Source: Nitrincola iocasae
GTDB lineage: Bacteria; Pseudomonadota; Gammaproteobacteria; Pseudomonadales; Balneatricaceae
Length of the DNA stretch: 64,000 bases
Reading direction: 5' to 3'
Assembly (NCBI RefSeq): GCF_008727795.1
Contig: NZ_CP044222.1
Span: 3,100,001 to 3,164,000 of the forward strand
Shown: positions 43,445-52,926 of the stretch, piece by piece
Layout: each line of letters begins with the position of its first letter
Position numbering within the stretch: position 1 is the stretch's first letter
Made by a program: the position numbers and the translations under genes
The notes under the pieces: generated by a model
Told to the model about the DNA's origin: nothing
The model's input: only the letters and a program-made list of their open reading frames with translations
The model's database searches: none

Positions 43445-43876
43445 TTACGCCATCGCCGACATACGCGCAGCGGTCTCCCGAATCCGGGCCACCATGGACT
43501 TCAGCCCATTACCACGACTTGGACTGAGGTGTTTTATCAGATTCAATGCTTCAAAATAGCCTTCGATATCAAAGTGCTGAATCTCAGCCGGGGTTTTGGC
43601 ATTGTAGGCCGCCAGAACCACCGCCAGCAGTCCACGCACAATATGCGAATTGCTATCGGCTTCAAAATAGAGTTTGTCATCCTTCAGGCGCTCAGACAAC
43701 CACACCAGACTCTGGCATCCCTTGACCTGATTGGCTTCGGTCTGCTGTGCCTTATCCATAGGCGGAAGCTCTTTGCCTAGATCGATGATGTAACGATAAC
43801 GATCTTCCCAGCTATCAAAAAAAGACAGGGTGTCGATTATATCGTCGGTGGTTATATCGGTTCCAAAAGTTTTCAT
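43445..43876 (-). CDS. sufE: Cysteine desulfuration protein SufE
   Basis: A 143-residue sulfur acceptor. The acceptor Cys is in NQVKGCQSLVWL (about residue 54). It takes persulfide sulfur from SufS and passes it to SufBCD. It is the last gene of the Isc/Suf operon and is convergent with the flhB-like gene. Confidence 0.94.
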   Translation of the reverse strand: MKTFGTDITTDDIIDTLSFFDSWEDRYRYIIDLGKELPPMDKAQQTEANQVKGCQSLVWLSERLKDDKLYFEADSNSHIVRGLLAVVLAAYNAKTPAEIQHFDIEGYFEALNLIKHLSPSRGNGLKSMVARIRETAARMSAMA

Positions 43877-43895
43877 CAGCTGTCTGTTATCTCTT

Positions 43896-44429
43896 TCAGT
43901 AGAACATACCGGTAGCGAGTTGCGCCTCTTCGCTCATCATATCGCGTTGCCAGGGCGGATCAAATATCAACTCAACCTTAACCGTTTCAACATTAGGGAC
44001 TTTGGCCACCCGGTATTCGACATCACCCACTAGTACCGGCCCCATACCACAACCCGGTGCTGTCAGCGTCATGTCGATATCAACCCTGTGTGCCTGCTGA
44101 TCAATACGGACCGAATAAATCAGCCCCAGATTCACCAGATCTACCGGAATTTCCGGATCATAAATAGTCCGCAGTGCGTCCCAGACCTGAGTTTCGACAA
44201 TTTCATCCGTTTCCGCGGGCGGGAAGGACAGCTTTTCCGCTTCCAGTCCCAGCGCCGCCGCATCGGTACCATCCACACGCACCATCTGTCCATGCCAGGT
44301 CAGCGTATAGTTGCCGCCAAGGGACTGGGTGATAGTGACAAAGGTATCCTTGGGAATGGTCACAGGCGTGCCTGCCGGAACAATACGCGCCGGACAGTCA
44401 GTCTGAGTCACAACCATGCGTCTTTCCAT
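43896..44429 (-). CDS. sufT: Fe-S assembly protein SufT (DUF59/MIP18)
   Basis: A 177-residue protein with a C-terminal MIP18 domain (VWDALRTIYDPEIPVDLVNLG, given here as 20 residues or less: ALRTIYDPEIPVDLVNLGLI) and the conserved Cys in TAPGCGMGPVL. SufT aids Fe-S protein maturation under high demand. It overlaps sufA by one base. Confidence 0.9.
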   Translation of the reverse strand: MERRMVVTQTDCPARIVPAGTPVTIPKDTFVTITQSLGGNYTLTWHGQMVRVDGTDAAALGLEAEKLSFPPAETDEIVETQVWDALRTIYDPEIPVDLVNLGLIYSVRIDQQAHRVDIDMTLTAPGCGMGPVLVGDVEYRVAKVPNVETVKVELIFDPPWQRDMMSEEAQLATGMFY

Positions 44430-44788
44430 TATTCATTCACCGTAAAACTTTCACCACAACCGCATTCGCTGGTGGCATTGGGATTGATAAATTTAATCTG
44501 GCGATTAATACCTTCACGCACATAATCAATTTCTGAGCCACTGACAATCGCCAGGCTGGACTTATCAATCAGCAGCGTCACATCTTCCACCTGCAGTTTG
44601 AGGTCTTCCTGTTGCCCGGCTTCAACCAGATCAAGGACATACATAAAACCAGAACAACCGCTGGGTTTCACACTCAAGCGGATAGCCTGAGCATTCTGCT
44701 GAGCGCTCAGTTGTTTGCGAAAATGCTCAAGGGCAGCTGGAAGTACCGTTACTGTCTGAGTCGACGGATCAAAACGTTCTACCGACAT
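44429..44788 (-). CDS. sufA: Fe-S assembly scaffold/carrier SufA (HesB/IscA type)
   Basis: A 119-residue A-type carrier. Three conserved cysteines are in VKPSGCSGFMY and in the C-terminal ECGCGESF. It transfers clusters to client proteins. It lies between sufS and sufT. Confidence 0.88.
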   Translation of the reverse strand: MSVERFDPSTQTVTVLPAALEHFRKQLSAQQNAQAIRLSVKPSGCSGFMYVLDLVEAGQQEDLKLQVEDVTLLIDKSSLAIVSGSEIDYVREGINRQIKFINPNATSECGCGESFTVNE

Positions 44789-44809
44789 AAATTAACCTCC
44801 ACCTGTAAT

Positions 44810-46045
44810 TCAGAGTAGGAATTCGCGTGCCTTGGCCAGACCATCGAACAAACGATCCACCTCAGCCAGCGTATTGTAAAAACTAAAACTTGCCCTGACC
44901 GTACCATCCAGACCCAGATGCTCCATCACTGGCTGGGCGCAGTGATTTCCGGTACGCACAGCGATGCCCTGCTGGTCGAGCAACATACCGATATCAGCGG
45001 CGTGTATCCCCTCAAGCACAAAACTCATCACACAGATGCGGTTCTGCGCTGTACCCACCAAACGCATTCCTTCGAACGCCTCAGCACGCTGCTGAGCATA
45101 CTGCATCAGAGCCTGCTCATGCGCGATCATGCCCGCTTTGTCGAGACTGTTGAGATAGCTAATGGCCGCGGCCAGACCTATGGCATCGGCAATATTGGGT
45201 GTACCAGCTTCAAACTTGAAAGGAATCTTGTTAAACGTCGTGCCTGCAAAGCTGACATCTTCAATCATTTCGCCGCCACCGTGCCAGGGCGGCATAGCTT
45301 CCAACAGTTCAGCACGTCCCCAGAGAGCACCAATACCAGTCGGGCCAAACAGTTTATGCCCGGAAAAGGCGTAAAAATCACACTCCAAAGCCTGTACATC
45401 CGTCATCCAGTGACTGATCGCCTGAGCTCCATCAATCATCACCAGCGCCCCCACTGCATGAGCCAACCGGGCTATCTCACGCACCGGATTGATACTGCCG
45501 AGGGCGTTGGATACATGCCCGACAGAGACCATCTTGACGCGCTCATCCAGCATACTTTCGAATGCCAGCATATCGATTTCGCCTGATGCTGTGACGGGAA
45601 TCGCCTCTACCTGCGCACCTTTGTCAGCCGCAATTAACTGCCAGGGCACAATATTGGAATGATGCTCCATCATCGAAACCAACACTCTGTCCCCAGCCTG
45701 AAGATGCTGACGCCCCCAACTGGCGGCGACCAGATTAATGCCTTCGGTGGTACCGCGTGTCCAGATCACTTCACGCGCTTCCGGTGCATTGATAAACGCC
45801 GCCACCGCCAAGCGCGCCTGTTCAAAGCCCTCGGTAGCACGATCACTCAGGGTATGTGCGCCCCGGTGTACATTACTGTTGTCACAGGTGTAGTAGTGCA
45901 CCAGCGCATCAATCACCGCCTGAGGCTTCTGTGTCGTGGCGCCATTATCCAGGTAGACCAGAGGATGACCATTCACCTGCTGTTGCAGGATAGGAAAGTC
46001 AGCCCGCACAGTGTCAACATCAAAGGGTTTACGTTGTTCAGTCAT
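44810..46045 (-). CDS. sufS: Cysteine desulfurase SufS (class II)
   Basis: A 411-residue PLP enzyme. The PLP Lys lies in YAFSGHKLFGPTGIGALWG and the catalytic Cys in RTGNHCAQPVMEHLG, typical of the class II SufS type. It makes a persulfide from cysteine for SufE. It overlaps sufD by eight bases. Confidence 0.95.
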   Translation of the reverse strand: MTEQRKPFDVDTVRADFPILQQQVNGHPLVYLDNGATTQKPQAVIDALVHYYTCDNSNVHRGAHTLSDRATEGFEQARLAVAAFINAPEAREVIWTRGTTEGINLVAASWGRQHLQAGDRVLVSMMEHHSNIVPWQLIAADKGAQVEAIPVTASGEIDMLAFESMLDERVKMVSVGHVSNALGSINPVREIARLAHAVGALVMIDGAQAISHWMTDVQALECDFYAFSGHKLFGPTGIGALWGRAELLEAMPPWHGGGEMIEDVSFAGTTFNKIPFKFEAGTPNIADAIGLAAAISYLNSLDKAGMIAHEQALMQYAQQRAEAFEGMRLVGTAQNRICVMSFVLEGIHAADIGMLLDQQGIAVRTGNHCAQPVMEHLGLDGTVRASFSFYNTLAEVDRLFDGLAKAREFLL

Positions 46046-47339
46046 GAATAATATGCCGTGTCAGTTGTCCATCCTGGCCAAACAACTTTGCCAGACGTGG
46101 ACGCAGCCAGAGTTTCAGGGGCTCCAGGGTCAGGTTCTCTACCAGCTCGTTAACGAAACCAAAGCTCAGCATTACCCGCGCTTCTGCTTCAGAAATACCG
46201 CGACTGGTCAGGTAAAACAGCGATTCATCATTCAGCTGACTGACAGTTGCTCCATGCGCACAGCGCACATCATCCGCATAAATTTCCAGCTCAGGCTTGG
46301 TATTGACCTGGGCCCGATCTGAGGTAAGCAGATTGCGGTTGCTTAACTGTGCCAGGGTTTTCTGGGCATCCTTATGAATATGGATACGGCCATTAAAAAC
46401 CGCTTTTGAGCTATCCGACATCACCCCACGGAACACTTCCGTGGTGGTACAGTTAGGGACACAGTGCTCAACATTGGTGTGGTAATCAATACGTTGATTA
46501 TTGCGTGGCAGATAGATGCCATTAAGCTGCAAATCAGCGCCACTGCCCTGATGAAACACATGGTAATCAATGCGTTTCAGACGACTGCCAGTCGCCAGGG
46601 TGAATCCCAGCAAACGCGCATCGGCGTCCAGACTGACATGCACACCACCGGTATGCAGTGACTGCTCAGATTCCAGGTTAATACGATGATGGCTTAGTGA
46701 GGCATTGGCTTTCAGGACCAGCTCAGTGGTGGAATTTACCCAGCCTTTTTCCTGGTCTTTCATGCTAAAGAAATGCTCCAGCACTTGCGCTTCAGCGCCA
46801 CTTTCCAACACCACCAGTAAACGGCTGTTAACCACTTCGGCTGACGGCGTATCGGTTGCATGCACGATATACACCGGCTTATCCAGGCGCTGATTGGCCT
46901 GCACATGCAGTAAAACACCTTCTTCAAGCCAACTGCTATTGAGTGCCGCAAACAGGTGTTTACGCTGATCAGCAATGCTATTCAGATGTTCATTGATCAG
47001 TGCCTGCTGTTCGCTATCTGCGGCGGAAAAACGCACCACTTCGGCAGGCAGGCTTGAAGACAAAGCAGCATCGAAGCGACCATTCACAAACACCAGGCGA
47101 TAGGCATCCAGTTCGATAAGCCCATCAGTAGAATCCAGCTTTGCCTGAGACGCCAACTGCCACTGTGCATTTTCAATCGGTAGAAGAGAGGTATAGCGCC
47201 AGGCTTCGGTTTTACGTGTCGGCCAGGGCAAATCCTGCCACAGTTGACTGCCCTGCTCTCTTACTTGACCCAACCAAGCCGGAAACGGCTGGCTAGCTGC
47301 CAGCGATATTGCCTGTTGCTGAAACTCAGAAGTCATCAC
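46038..47339 (-). CDS. sufD: Fe-S cluster assembly protein SufD
   Basis: A 433-residue beta-helix protein of the SufBC2D scaffold. The C-terminal block CAHGATVSQLNDESLFYLTS, with RGISEAEARVMLSFGFVNEL, is the SufD/SufB signature. It overlaps sufC by four bases. It pairs with SufB to form the cluster-building site. Confidence 0.93.
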   Translation of the reverse strand: MMTSEFQQQAISLAASQPFPAWLGQVREQGSQLWQDLPWPTRKTEAWRYTSLLPIENAQWQLASQAKLDSTDGLIELDAYRLVFVNGRFDAALSSSLPAEVVRFSAADSEQQALINEHLNSIADQRKHLFAALNSSWLEEGVLLHVQANQRLDKPVYIVHATDTPSAEVVNSRLLVVLESGAEAQVLEHFFSMKDQEKGWVNSTTELVLKANASLSHHRINLESEQSLHTGGVHVSLDADARLLGFTLATGSRLKRIDYHVFHQGSGADLQLNGIYLPRNNQRIDYHTNVEHCVPNCTTTEVFRGVMSDSSKAVFNGRIHIHKDAQKTLAQLSNRNLLTSDRAQVNTKPELEIYADDVRCAHGATVSQLNDESLFYLTSRGISEAEARVMLSFGFVNELVENLTLEPLKLWLRPRLAKLFGQDGQLTRHIIHD

Positions 47340-48085
47340 GCCACCTCGTTTTCGAGCCAGCTGTAACCCTTGGCTTCCAGTTCCAGCGCCAGTGACTTGT
47401 CACCCGATTTAACGATGCGACCGTTAGCCAGTACATGCACATAATCCGGCACGATGAAATCCAGCAGACGCTGATAGTGGGTCACAACAATAAAACTGCG
47501 GTTCTCTGCACGCATGGCGTTGACGCCACGGGCGACCACCTGCAGGGCATCGATATCCAGACCTGAGTCAGTTTCATCCAGAATGCACAGTGACGGTTCC
47601 ATCAGCATCATCTGCATGATCTCATTACGTTTTTTCTCACCACCGGAGAAGCCCTCATTGACGCCACGCTTGAGGAAGTTTGGGTCCAGATCGACAGCCT
47701 TGCTGGCTTCACGCGCCATTTTCATAAAATCGATGGCTGACAGCTCTTCCTGTCCGGTATGTGCGCGGCGAGCATCGACAGCCGCCTTGAGCAGCTCCAT
47801 ATTGCTGACACCCGGGATTTCCACCGGATACTGAAATGCCAGAAACAGTCCCTCACGCGCCCGCACTTCAGGCTCAAGATCGAGCAGATTCATCCCCTTA
47901 AAAGTGACGCTACCGGAGGTAGCCTCATAGCCGGGGCGCCCTGACAATACATTGCCCAGCGTACTTTTACCGGCACCATTGGGCCCCATAATGGCGTGAA
48001 TCTCTCCTGGCTTTACCTCCAGCGATAACTGACGGAGGATGGCTTTATCTTCTACAGAGGCACATAAATTACTGATATTTAACAT
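47336..48085 (-). CDS. sufC: Fe-S assembly ATPase SufC
   Basis: A 249-residue ABC-type ATPase. ATG 48085 is chosen because GGAAG lies eight bases upstream; an earlier frame start at 48103 has no site. Walker A GPNGAGKSTLGNVL, signature GFSGGEKKRNEIMQM, Walker B LCILDETDSGLDIDAL. It powers the SufBD scaffold. Confidence 0.96.
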   Translation of the reverse strand: MLNISNLCASVEDKAILRQLSLEVKPGEIHAIMGPNGAGKSTLGNVLSGRPGYEATSGSVTFKGMNLLDLEPEVRAREGLFLAFQYPVEIPGVSNMELLKAAVDARRAHTGQEELSAIDFMKMAREASKAVDLDPNFLKRGVNEGFSGGEKKRNEIMQMMLMEPSLCILDETDSGLDIDALQVVARGVNAMRAENRSFIVVTHYQRLLDFIVPDYVHVLANGRIVKSGDKSLALELEAKGYSWLENEVA

Positions 48086-48126
48086 AGTATCTTCCAAAAA
48101 CATTAACGTATACGGCTGAGGATCGC

Positions 48127-49563
48127 TTAACCGACAGAACCTTCCAGGCTGACTTCCAAAAGCTTGCCGGCTTCTACGGCAAACTCCATCGGCAACTGCT
48201 TGAACACCTCACGACAAAAGCCATTAACGATCATCGACACCGCTTTTTCCGGATCCAGACCGCGCTGCTGACACAGGAACATCTGGTCATCACTCACTTT
48301 AGAGGTGGTGGCTTCATGCTCGACAATGGCCGAAGGATGCGAGCTTTCAATATAGGGGAAGGTATGCGCGCCGCAACGGTCACCAATCAGCAGCGAATCA
48401 CACTGGGTGTAATTACGCGCACCGGCCGCGGTTGGCCCCATACGCACCAGGCCACGGTAGGCATTCTGACTGTATCCAGCAGAGATCCCTTTGGAGATGA
48501 TGGTCGAGCGGGTGTTTTTACCCAGATGGATCATCTTGGTACCGGTATCGGCCTGTTGATAGTTATTGGTCAACGCAACCGAGTAAAACTCACCGATACT
48601 GTGATCCCCTTTAAGAATACAGCTCGGGTACTTCCAGGTGACTGCAGAACCCGTTTCAACCTGGGTCCAGGAAATTTTGGCGCGGGTATGACAGATGCCA
48701 CGCTTGGTGACAAAGTTATAGATCCCGCCCTTACCGTTCGCATCACCGGGATACCAGTTTTGCACGGTAGAATATTTGATTTCAGCATTATCCATTGCAA
48801 CCAGCTCAACAACCGCCGCATGCAACTGATTTTCATCACGCTGAGGGGCCGTACAGCCTTCCAGATAACTAACGTGAGAACCTTCTTCGGCAACGATCAG
48901 CGTACGTTCAAACTGCCCGGTATTCATCTGGTTAATGCGGAAATAAGTCGATAACTCCATCGGGCAACGCACCCCCTTGGGGATATAGACAAAGGAGCCA
49001 TCAGAGAAAACCGCCGAGTTAAGCGCAGCGTAATAGTTGTCACGCTGAGGTACGACAGAGCCGATATATTTTTTCACCAGCTCAGGGTACTTGTGCACCG
49101 CCTCACTGATAGGGCAAAAAATCACACCGGCGTCTTCCAGTTTTGCCCGGAAGGTGGTCACCACAGACACAGAATCAAATACCGCATCCACAGCCACACC
49201 CGCCAGCATTTCCTGCTCATGCAGAGGAATACCCAGCTTGTTGTAGGTTTCAATCAGGTCGGGATCAACTTCATCCAGACTCTGCGGCCGGTCAGCCAGG
49301 CTTTTAGGTGCTGAAAAATAGGAGATCGACTGAAAATCGATAGTCGGATAATGCACATGCGCCCACTCCGGCTCTTTCATCGTCAGCCAGGCCCGGTAAG
49401 CCTTAAGACGCCACTCCAGCATCCATTCCGGCTCGTTTTTCTTGGCAGAAATAAAGCGAACGACATCCTCATTCAACCCGGGAGGCAAGGTTTCAGACTC
49501 GACATCCGTATGAAAACCTGCCGCGTACTCTTTGTTAATTAACTGCTCAACCTGTTCAGACAT
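48127..49563 (-). CDS. sufB: Fe-S cluster assembly protein SufB
   Basis: A 478-residue scaffold protein, normal length. The strong family blocks AVFSDGSFVYIPKGVRCPME, EGSHVSYLEGCTAPQRDENQ, GKNTRSTIISKGISAGYSQN and the C-terminal Cys/Glu region are present. It is the main site of cluster formation, with SufC and SufD. It follows iscS by 30 bp. Confidence 0.96.
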   Translation of the reverse strand: MSEQVEQLINKEYAAGFHTDVESETLPPGLNEDVVRFISAKKNEPEWMLEWRLKAYRAWLTMKEPEWAHVHYPTIDFQSISYFSAPKSLADRPQSLDEVDPDLIETYNKLGIPLHEQEMLAGVAVDAVFDSVSVVTTFRAKLEDAGVIFCPISEAVHKYPELVKKYIGSVVPQRDNYYAALNSAVFSDGSFVYIPKGVRCPMELSTYFRINQMNTGQFERTLIVAEEGSHVSYLEGCTAPQRDENQLHAAVVELVAMDNAEIKYSTVQNWYPGDANGKGGIYNFVTKRGICHTRAKISWTQVETGSAVTWKYPSCILKGDHSIGEFYSVALTNNYQQADTGTKMIHLGKNTRSTIISKGISAGYSQNAYRGLVRMGPTAAGARNYTQCDSLLIGDRCGAHTFPYIESSHPSAIVEHEATTSKVSDDQMFLCQQRGLDPEKAVSMIVNGFCREVFKQLPMEFAVEAGKLLEVSLEGSVG

Positions 49564-49593
49564 AACCCTACCTCTAATTCTCGCTAACCACGG

Positions 49594-50751
49594 TCAGGCG
49601 GTGATACTGACCAATTTACTCACCACCTGCCGGAAATGGGCAACGGCAAAATCGACTTCTTCTACTGTGGTAAAACGACCAAAGCTGATCCGCAGGGAGG
49701 CATGTGCCAACGCATCTGGAACACCTATAGCCTTCAGCACATAACTGGGTTCAAGACTGGCCGACGTACAGGCCGAACCTGTCGATATAGCCAGATCTTT
49801 CAGCGCCATCAGTAACAACTCACCATCAGCCTGCTCAACACCGAGATTCAGGTTACCTGCAACTCGCTGTGTTAATGAACCATGCACATGGATACCCGGC
49901 AAGTCCCTGACACCCTCAAGAAAACGTGTTCTGATTCCTTGAATATGTGCGGATTCTTCTGCCATAGACTCAGCAGCCAGACGGGCGGCCTCGCCCATAC
50001 CCACCAATTGATGTGTCGCCAGCGTACCCGAGCGCATCCCCCGCTCATGCCCGCCACCGTGTATCTGAGCCTCTAAGCGAACCCGAGGCTGCTGGCGAAC
50101 ATAGAGTGCACCGACGCCCTTGGGCCCATACAGTTTGTGGGCTGAGAAGGACATCAGATCCACCGGCAACTCGCGCAGATCGATAGGCAATTTACCCAGA
50201 CTCTGCGCGGCATCAACATGAAACAACACCCCACGCTCACGACAGATATGACCTATTGCGGCAATATCGTTAATTGTGCCGATCTCATTGTTGACCTGCA
50301 TGATGCTGACCAACAGTGTGTCTTCACGGATGGCGGCTGCCACCTGATCCGGCTGAATCAAACCGTTAGAATCAGGAGCTAACCAGGTAACCTCGTAACC
50401 CTCTGACTCTAAATGGCGCAGCGTATCTATGACGGCTTTATGCTCAATCACTGAACTGATTAGGTGCTGCCCCTTGCGCCGATGCTGATGCGCAGCTCCT
50501 TTTAATGCCAGATTGTTGGACTCGGTTGCTCCCGAGGTCCAGACAATTTCACGTGGATCGGCATTAACCAATTCAGCCACCTGCTGACGCGCTGTTTCCA
50601 CCGCTTCCTCAGCTTTCCAGCCGTATATATGCGACCGGGAAGCCGGATTAGCAAAATTTCCATCCAACGTCAGGCAGGCCATCATTTTCTCGGCAACCCG
50701 AGGGTCTACGGGAGTCGAGGCCGCATAATCAAGATACACCGGCTTTCTCAT
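49594..50751 (-). CDS. iscS: Cysteine desulfurase IscS (class I)
   Basis: A 385-residue class I PLP desulfurase. The PLP Lys is in MSFSAHKLYGPKGVGALY and the mobile-loop Cys in STGSACTSASLEPSYVL. The long Cys loop separates it from SufS. So the operon has two different cysteine desulfurases. It sits between iscR and sufB. Confidence 0.92.
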   Translation of the reverse strand: MRKPVYLDYAASTPVDPRVAEKMMACLTLDGNFANPASRSHIYGWKAEEAVETARQQVAELVNADPREIVWTSGATESNNLALKGAAHQHRRKGQHLISSVIEHKAVIDTLRHLESEGYEVTWLAPDSNGLIQPDQVAAAIREDTLLVSIMQVNNEIGTINDIAAIGHICRERGVLFHVDAAQSLGKLPIDLRELPVDLMSFSAHKLYGPKGVGALYVRQQPRVRLEAQIHGGGHERGMRSGTLATHQLVGMGEAARLAAESMAEESAHIQGIRTRFLEGVRDLPGIHVHGSLTQRVAGNLNLGVEQADGELLLMALKDLAISTGSACTSASLEPSYVLKAIGVPDALAHASLRISFGRFTTVEEVDFAVAHFRQVVSKLVSITA

Positions 50752-50786
50752 TACACCTTCACTGACAAAGTTAAATTCAGAGTCCG

Positions 50787-51263
50787 TTAGCTAACATGTA
50801 TGTCACTGGCAATCATCTGCTCAGTGTGTCGACCATCCTGACGCTGAGACACATCTTTAACATCCTGGCGTTCCACCAGATCAGCCAGTGTTATGCCATT
50901 CAAAAAAGTATGAATCTGATCACTCAGATCACACCAAAGGTGATGCGTCAGACACACCTCGCCTGACTGGCAGTCTCCGCGCTTGTTGCAGCCGGTAGCA
51001 TCAACATTCTCATTGACAGCATCGATCACTTCGGCAACATTAATATCACGCTGAGAGCGCTTCAATTGATAGCCACCGCCCGGTCCACGTACACTGCTGA
51101 CAAGTTCATTACGTCTCAGCTTGGCAAATAACTGCTCCAGATAAGACAGAGAGATCCCCTGTCGTTCTGATATATCCGCCAGGCTGATTGGCCCTTTACC
51201 TTCATGCAGTGCCAGATCCAACATGGCTGTCACCGCATAACGTCCTTTAGTTGTTAACCGCAT
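50787..51263 (-). CDS. iscR: Fe-S cluster-sensing regulator IscR
   Basis: A 158-residue Rrf2-family regulator. The winged helix is in GRYAVTAMLDLALHEGKGPI. Cluster ligands Cys92, Cys98, Cys104 and His107 match E. coli IscR exactly. Holo-IscR represses its own operon; apo-IscR acts at other sites. A promoter with an overlapping type 1 IscR-like site lies upstream. Confidence 0.94.
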   Translation of the reverse strand: MRLTTKGRYAVTAMLDLALHEGKGPISLADISERQGISLSYLEQLFAKLRRNELVSSVRGPGGGYQLKRSQRDINVAEVIDAVNENVDATGCNKRGDCQSGEVCLTHHLWCDLSDQIHTFLNGITLADLVERQDVKDVSQRQDGRHTEQMIASDIHVS

Positions 51264-51295
51264 TTCTCACCTCACATCGCTTACAGAATGTAGGG

Positions 51296-51328
51296 ATTAT
51301 GCTAAAACCAACATAAATAGTCAACTAT
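51296..51328 (-). promoter_or_regulatory. iscR promoter with IscR-type operator
   Basis: On the minus strand TTGACT (51324-51319) and CATAAT (51301-51296) are separated by 17 bases, a good sigma-70 promoter. The -35 lies inside ATAGTTGACTATTTATG, close to the first half of the IscR type 1 site (ATASYYGACTR...). Autorepression by holo-IscR is a natural reading. Confidence 0.65.
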
Positions 51329-51380
51329 ATATCCTACTATTTTACTCAGGCTTCGGATCACTGTATCGATCACAATTTTT

Positions 51381-52163
51381 TCAGGGCTTTGATTCCTCTT
51401 CTACAGCGCCTTCAAAATCCTCTTTTTTCAACTCCGGCAACTGCTCATCACAGTACTCCGGACGCATATCACACAGCACATTACCCATCTTATCCATGCG
51501 CTTATCCATAGCTTGCAGGTGATCCAGCATGCAACCAATGGCATGAGCTACCGGGTCGGAGACTTCATTGGTGACACCATAGGCATCAAAGCCGACTTTA
51601 TCGGCCATTTTCCGACGCTGTTCATCACTACTACCCTCCCGGTCATCGTCTGCACGCTTGACGATACGGCCCGGTATACCCACTACAGTAGCGCCAGCCG
51701 GTACCGCTTTGGTCACCACCGCATTAGAACCCACTTTAGCCCCCGCCCCTACGGTGAAAGGCCCCAGTATTTTCGCACCCGCACCGACAATGACATTATT
51801 CTCCAGGGTTGGATGACGCTTCCCCTTATTCCAACTGGTACCACCGAGCGTCACCCCCTGATAGAGGGTGACATCATCACCCACTTCGGCAGTCTCACCT
51901 ATGACCACACCCATACCATGATCTATAAAAAAACGCCGACCTATCTGCGCACCCGGATGTATCTCAATACCGGTTGTCCAACGGGCAAAATTCGACACCA
52001 TACGCGCCAGCCACTTAAAATTACGTCGCCACAAAGCATTGGCCATTCGGTGCCACCAAACAGCATGCAAGCCCGGATAGTTAGTAATCACTTCCAGAAA
52101 ATTACGTGCCGCCGGGTCTCGGTCAAACACCGAGCGCACATCTTCCTTCAACCGTTCAAACAT
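51381..52163 (-). CDS. cysE: Serine O-acetyltransferase CysE
   Basis: A 260-residue enzyme of cysteine synthesis. ATG 52163 gives the family start MFERLKEDVRSVFDRDPAA. The left-handed beta-helix hexapeptides are clear (IHPGAQIGRRFFIDHGMGVV, TLGGTSWNKGKRHPTLE). It makes O-acetylserine and so feeds cysteine for the desulfurases next door. It overlaps trmJ by eight bases. The C-terminus is long and acidic. Confidence 0.94.
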   Translation of the reverse strand: MFERLKEDVRSVFDRDPAARNFLEVITNYPGLHAVWWHRMANALWRRNFKWLARMVSNFARWTTGIEIHPGAQIGRRFFIDHGMGVVIGETAEVGDDVTLYQGVTLGGTSWNKGKRHPTLENNVIVGAGAKILGPFTVGAGAKVGSNAVVTKAVPAGATVVGIPGRIVKRADDDREGSSDEQRRKMADKVGFDAYGVTNEVSDPVAHAIGCMLDHLQAMDKRMDKMGNVLCDMRPEYCDEQLPELKKEDFEGAVEEESKP

Positions 52164-52926
52164 CGTTTTTCTCCTCACCCTTCATCCGGGGATTTCTTGC
52201 CAGCACCTTATCAATAGCACTTAGGAAGCCACGCATCACATTCACCTCAACCCTGTCCGGAACGGCTCGCAGAAACAGCCGACGCAGCCGCGTCATCAAC
52301 TGGCGCGGATTATCCGGATCAAGAAACTCGACGCCAACCAGGGTCTTCTCCAGATGCTCAAACAACAACTCAGTTTCACGCGCATCAGCCAGATCAATAT
52401 CCCAGGCCGTCCCCCATTGCGGTAACAGCCCTGGCTCGCTTTCAAGACTGGCGATACGCAATTCATAAGCAATCACCTGCACCGCTGCAGCGACATTCAA
52501 CGAACTAAAATCAGGATTAGTGGGTATATGCACATGATGATGACAGCGATGCAACTCATCATTAGTCAAACCCCGGTCTTCACGACCGAACAAAATGGCC
52601 ATCCGCTTACCCGGTTGCAAGTCACATGCCACCGACGCCATTTGCCGCGGTGTAATCACAGGCCAGGGAATATGTCGATCACGCGCACTGGTGCCCACCA
52701 CAAGATGACACCCGTCCAACGCCTCGTCTAACGTCTCAACAACCTTAGCAGAGGCCAGAAGATCCGTGGCCCCAGAGGCACGCGCGTCCGCTTCCGGATC
52801 AGGAAAGCGCTTAGGCGCAACCAGACACAAATCCGTTAATCCCATATTCTGCATGGCACGCGCCACCCCACCGATATTGCCCGGGTGCGTGGTATGAATC
52901 ATGACAATACGTATCTGGCCCAACAT
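52156..52926 (-). CDS. trmJ: tRNA (cytidine/uridine-2'-O-)-methyltransferase TrmJ
   Basis: A 256-residue SPOUT methyltransferase modifying position 32 of tRNAs. Signatures are IRIVMIHTTHPGNIGGVARA, LVVGTSARDRHIPWP, ILFGREDRGLTNDEL and IPTNPDFSSLNVAAAVQVIA. ATG 52926 is the family start. It leads the iron-sulfur gene string, as in Azotobacter and pseudomonads. A TATTAT -10-like hexamer lies near 52960 on the minus strand. Confidence 0.93.
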   Translation of the reverse strand: MLGQIRIVMIHTTHPGNIGGVARAMQNMGLTDLCLVAPKRFPDPEADARASGATDLLASAKVVETLDEALDGCHLVVGTSARDRHIPWPVITPRQMASVACDLQPGKRMAILFGREDRGLTNDELHRCHHHVHIPTNPDFSSLNVAAAVQVIAYELRIASLESEPGLLPQWGTAWDIDLADARETELLFEHLEKTLVGVEFLDPDNPRQLMTRLRRLFLRAVPDRVEVNVMRGFLSAIDKVLARNPRMKGEEKNDV

